Shown one piece after another: positions 62,501 to 64,000 of a stretch of DNA of 64,000 bases (within the stretch, counting starts at the first letter, position 1; every line of letters begins with the position of its first letter). The stretch lies in NCBI GenBank assembly GCA_002633005.1, contig NMRA01000008.1, forward strand, positions 814,985 to 878,984, given 5' to 3'. This DNA comes from Phoronis australis (lineage: Eukaryota; Phoronida; Phoronidae). The notes beneath the pieces were generated by a model, which saw nothing but the letters and a program-made list of their open reading frames with translations, made no database searches and was not told where the DNA came from. The position numbers and the translations under genes are program-made.

Positions 62501-63049
62501 CGTTATATGACTTGCGTTAATTGAACGAGGCTTAATTTGCCGCACCTCACTCAAATGTGGCGATTTCTGGGCTTGGCTAAGCTGACACTGTGTATTGCTT
62601 GAGACAATGTTCAGAACATAAAATGACCCTCCAGAAAAGCAATTAATGTGAATAAGGAAGAGGCTGAGACCAGTTTCAGTGCGGAAAGTACTGGGTGGTC
62701 TAATCAGGTGTTATTTGACAGAACTCTGTTTATAGCAGCTTTAAGAGATATGTGTCCAAGTTATTTAACTTCATTTGTAGATCTAGATGGGTGTGTCGGT
62801 CTGTCGGAAGACTCCCCTGCTTGTACATTGTCAGGCCACCTCTTGACTGATCCTGGATCTTTGCCTGACCTCAGATTAATTGGTCTTCCAGTAAACTAGA
62901 TTGACCTAATAATCCTGCTTTGTTTGGTATTCCACTTCAGAGACTTGAAACTGCGAAAATATTCTGACGAGACATTTGTGCTGACGTTACCTGATAATTA
63001 CACACTGACCGACGTTTTGTGGATCTCCATCTGGTGTCGTGATTTTAAA
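53538..63049 (+). CDS. DM13-domain (Skeletor-like) secreted protein, 5' part
   Basis: Four coding exons (53538-53598, 58546-58686, 61616-61700, 62941-63049) join with phases 1, 1, 2, 0 into 132 residues; the gene continues beyond the window. Residues 1-20 are a signal peptide (MFGATCCTALVVLLCG). Residues about 26-132 are most of a DM13 domain: YHGKLIGEL, VRGTIYAVD, FNYDGTAPDAFFWFG, IKVPDENN, VLTLPDN and WISIWCRDF, the family's conserved blocks. DM13 occurs in Drosophila Skeletor and in related extracellular proteins, often before a DOMON domain; that domain would lie off the right edge. A redox or matrix role is inferred from the family only. It is divergent from and 8-10 kb away from ANKRD55. 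Confidence 0.88.
53599..56205. other. First coding intron of the DM13 gene, left part
   Basis: No gene. Near 54960-55210 is a copy of the dispersed repeat with 'ctccaaaacgctgttag'. Near 55930-56110 a short stretch with AATAAA (about 56065) has the look of a retroelement end but has no partner. Confidence 0.4.
55361..55403 (+). mobile_element. Helitron-like 3' end hairpin
   Basis: Stem acccgtgc / gcacgggt (55374-55381, 55386-55393) with a TTTT loop, then AGCAG and CTAG (55399-55402) followed by T. A short hairpin 5-12 nt before CTRR at an A/T target is how Helitrons end. The 5' TC end was not found; a LINE 3' end with a hairpin is the other option. Confidence 0.4.
56714..57847 (+). mobile_element. 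Small Penelope-like element with inverted terminal repeats
   Basis: The coding part (56939-57520) has a KNNISKVKVCPVARCSVVYK block, then KQCYIGKT, SLSCRLSMHLQNGAIQDH and LNEQQTG: the GIY-YIG endonuclease end of Penelope-like elements. In-frame stops (TGA after GKTV, TAA after FLQCH) make it dead, and reverse transcriptase is absent. Inverted repeats of about 150-200 bp flank it: 56748-56915 against 57690-57847, with matching 'ggcacacgatatttc' and 'attgttcacagtctttattc'. A 34-bp extension (56714-56747) exists only on the left. A 13-bp target duplication ATGTGTACATATG lies at 56701-56713 and 57848-57860. Confidence 0.85.
57905..58080 (+). repeat. (TATG)n microsatellite
   Basis: Three runs of tatg/tgta units interrupted by 'tgtgtatttatatatg'. 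It lies in the LINE 3' UTR and probably grew from its sequence. The Met/Tyr/Val/Cys-rich frames through it are artefacts. Confidence 0.95.
58546..58686 (+). CDS. DM13 gene: exon with domain start
   Basis: Acceptor gtcttaacag at 58545, donor CCAG|gtacaa at 58687. 141 nt, phase 1 in and out. Encodes GVECVTTYHGKLIGEL ... RGTIYAVD ... FVKFNYDGTAP. Confidence 0.92.
58687..59635. other. DM13 gene intron 2, left part
   Basis: No gene or clear repeat recognised. The stretch 58740-58900 has a few coding-looking triplets but no splice-bounded exon. Confidence 0.4.
59636..59900. mobile_element. MITE cluster, 'cgcatttacacga' family
   Basis: 'gcttttacacgagagacagt' (59638), 'tcgcatttacacgacataag' (59701), reversed 'ttttgtgtaaatgcga' (59834-59849) and 'gcgacatttatccgagagac' (59846) are repeated ends in both orientations. 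The 59638-59850 part is a complete short element; a second one seems to start at 59846. Related to 26567-26730. Confidence 0.55.
59901..61615. other. DM13 gene intron 2, right part
   Basis: No gene seen. 'atgaatggtcattggcctgt' 'catatcgtgttg' near 61295 is a diverged member of a dispersed repeat also present near 5030, 20345 and 24980. Confidence 0.4.
61616..61700 (+). CDS. DM13 gene: central exon
   Basis: Acceptor tgttttag at 61615, donor AACAG|gtaatg at 61701. 85 nt, phase 1 in and 2 out. Encodes DAFFWFGMKGK ... GIKVPDENN. The donor is followed by two more copies of the same border at 21-bp steps (gtaatg at 61722 and 61743); use of those would bring a stop codon at once. Confidence 0.92.
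61701..62940. other. DM13 gene intron 3
   Basis: Begins with the duplicated donor units. The open stretch at 62648-62899 has protein-like text but ends without a donor and does not fit the DM13 frame; I do not count it as an exon. Confidence 0.4.
62941..63049 (+). CDS. DM13 gene: domain end exon
   Basis: Acceptor tccacttcag at 62940, donor AAA|gtaagt at 63050. 109 nt, phase 2 in and 0 out. Encodes RDLKLRKYSDETFVLTLP ... TDVLWISIWCRDFK. No following exon is found before the window ends. Confidence 0.92.
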
Positions 63050-64000
63050 GTAAGTATAAAGCTGGTTCTAGCATAGGCCCAAAAATCTGGTCTGTAGTGT
63101 GCTCAATAGGAATTAATATTGCTACTGCATTGCGTAACAGTTCCTTGCACGAACAGGCAAGTACCTAATGTGACTTTGTGAAAATTTTGTGGTATGAGAT
63201 TCAGGACTCTTTGTTGTCTGCTTAATTGGACTACATGACAAAAATGTTATTTAACAGAATTAAGGAAATGTACAAACAAAAACATTATTAAAAACAAACT
63301 TGGAAAGTTTATATATTGATACATCATATGTTGGAAGATCACAATCGATAATGTTAAAAAATTGTGATGAAATCAAGTCCTTCAGATGCATTGTAGATAA
63401 CGTTTAGATAAAACTTATTATATTCAATAAGAAGGGCACTGTGTTAACAATAGCTTTTGTGTTTTTCATGGAATGGAATAAGAAATCCGCTTGTAGTTGT
63501 TGAGCAAAATATGAGTCAGAATGCCTTGGGGAGATATATAGCTGCAGCATTATAAAGGCCATCTGAAACTTTTTTGGAGATTGCAGACATGCATAATATT
63601 AGTATTATATCGCCACAATTGATAGGGCATTTGAAAAAAGGTTATTGGGAGGGTGCAGTATTTCCCTGAATATGTCAATAGGGTGTTAGATAACATTGAA
63701 TTACCTTTTGGTTTGGTGCGAGACATTCAGCAGCAAACTGCATTTTTAAGTTTTAGCAAAATGTAGGCAATGTCTAATGTAAAAATGGACCTTTTGTTAA
63801 TTTATTTAAAGTGGCTATGAACAAGTGTTATGTCAAAGTTTTAATTTATATCTTTTACTGGTCTATACAAATGGTCTGAACTTTACAAGAGAAGTGATTC
63901 TGGTCTTGCAAAGAACTGACTGTACGTTATATTGCTTGGAGTCATGCTCAGTGACTAAGACCTGCTGTTACAAGGCAACTTATGTTACAAACAGTAGAAC
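63050..64000. other. DM13 gene intron 4, to the window edge
   Basis: Follows donor gtaagt. No acceptor with a frame continuing the DM13 domain was found. Confidence 0.45.

Noticed and set aside
62648-62899. 83-codon plus frame in DM13 intron 3
   Set aside because: No suitable acceptor or donor, and the flanking exons already join in frame without it.

Overview
This is a piece of an intron-rich animal genome, not a bacterial one. The coding signal is broken into short exons with GT..AG boundaries and consistent codon phase, and the rest is AT-rich non-coding DNA full of transposon remains. Orthologous domains (a ciliary-type ankyrin protein and a DM13 protein) and the repeat content suggest an invertebrate metazoan. 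I favour an invertebrate deuterostome (amphioxus, hemichordate or echinoderm type) but cannot fix the species. There is one assembly gap (45203-46084) and three homopolymer runs with a single N.

Two host genes lie head to head. On the minus strand, an ANKRD55 orthologue can be assembled exon by exon from an ATG at 43307 to a stop at 4399. It has eleven coding exons whose phases all agree, about 634 residues and nine ankyrin repeats, and its first intron is about 23.5 kb long. On the plus strand, from about 51.7 kb, starts a secreted or membrane protein with a signal peptide and a DM13 domain (Skeletor-like). Four coding exons are visible and the gene runs off the right edge.

Layout. 0-4.4 kb: downstream flank of ANKRD55 with a satellite-like tandem array carrying CTCF-consensus-like 14-mers, a tRNA-derived SINE and a MITE. 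4.4-19.8 kb: ANKRD55 exons 11 to 2, with a tandem array of in-frame splice donors at exon 6 and a 1.7 kb transposon in intron 2. 19.8-43.3 kb: giant intron 1, with a second copy of that transposon, an antisense cysteine-rich coding relic, several MITEs and two large hairpins. 43.3-44.1 kb: ANKRD55 5' end and a possible alternative upstream exon. 44.7-50.2 kb: intergenic hAT-like ends around the gap, a 1.7 kb inverted-repeat element and a LINE fragment. 51.6-64 kb: the DM13 gene, whose first coding intron holds a LINE 3' end that was itself hit by a small Penelope-like element with a clean target duplication.

The strongest leads are the tandem in-frame 5' splice sites in ANKRD55, the roughly 145-bp-spaced array of CTCF-like motifs, the structurally complete non-autonomous Penelope-like insertion, and the hairpin built of minisatellite units.
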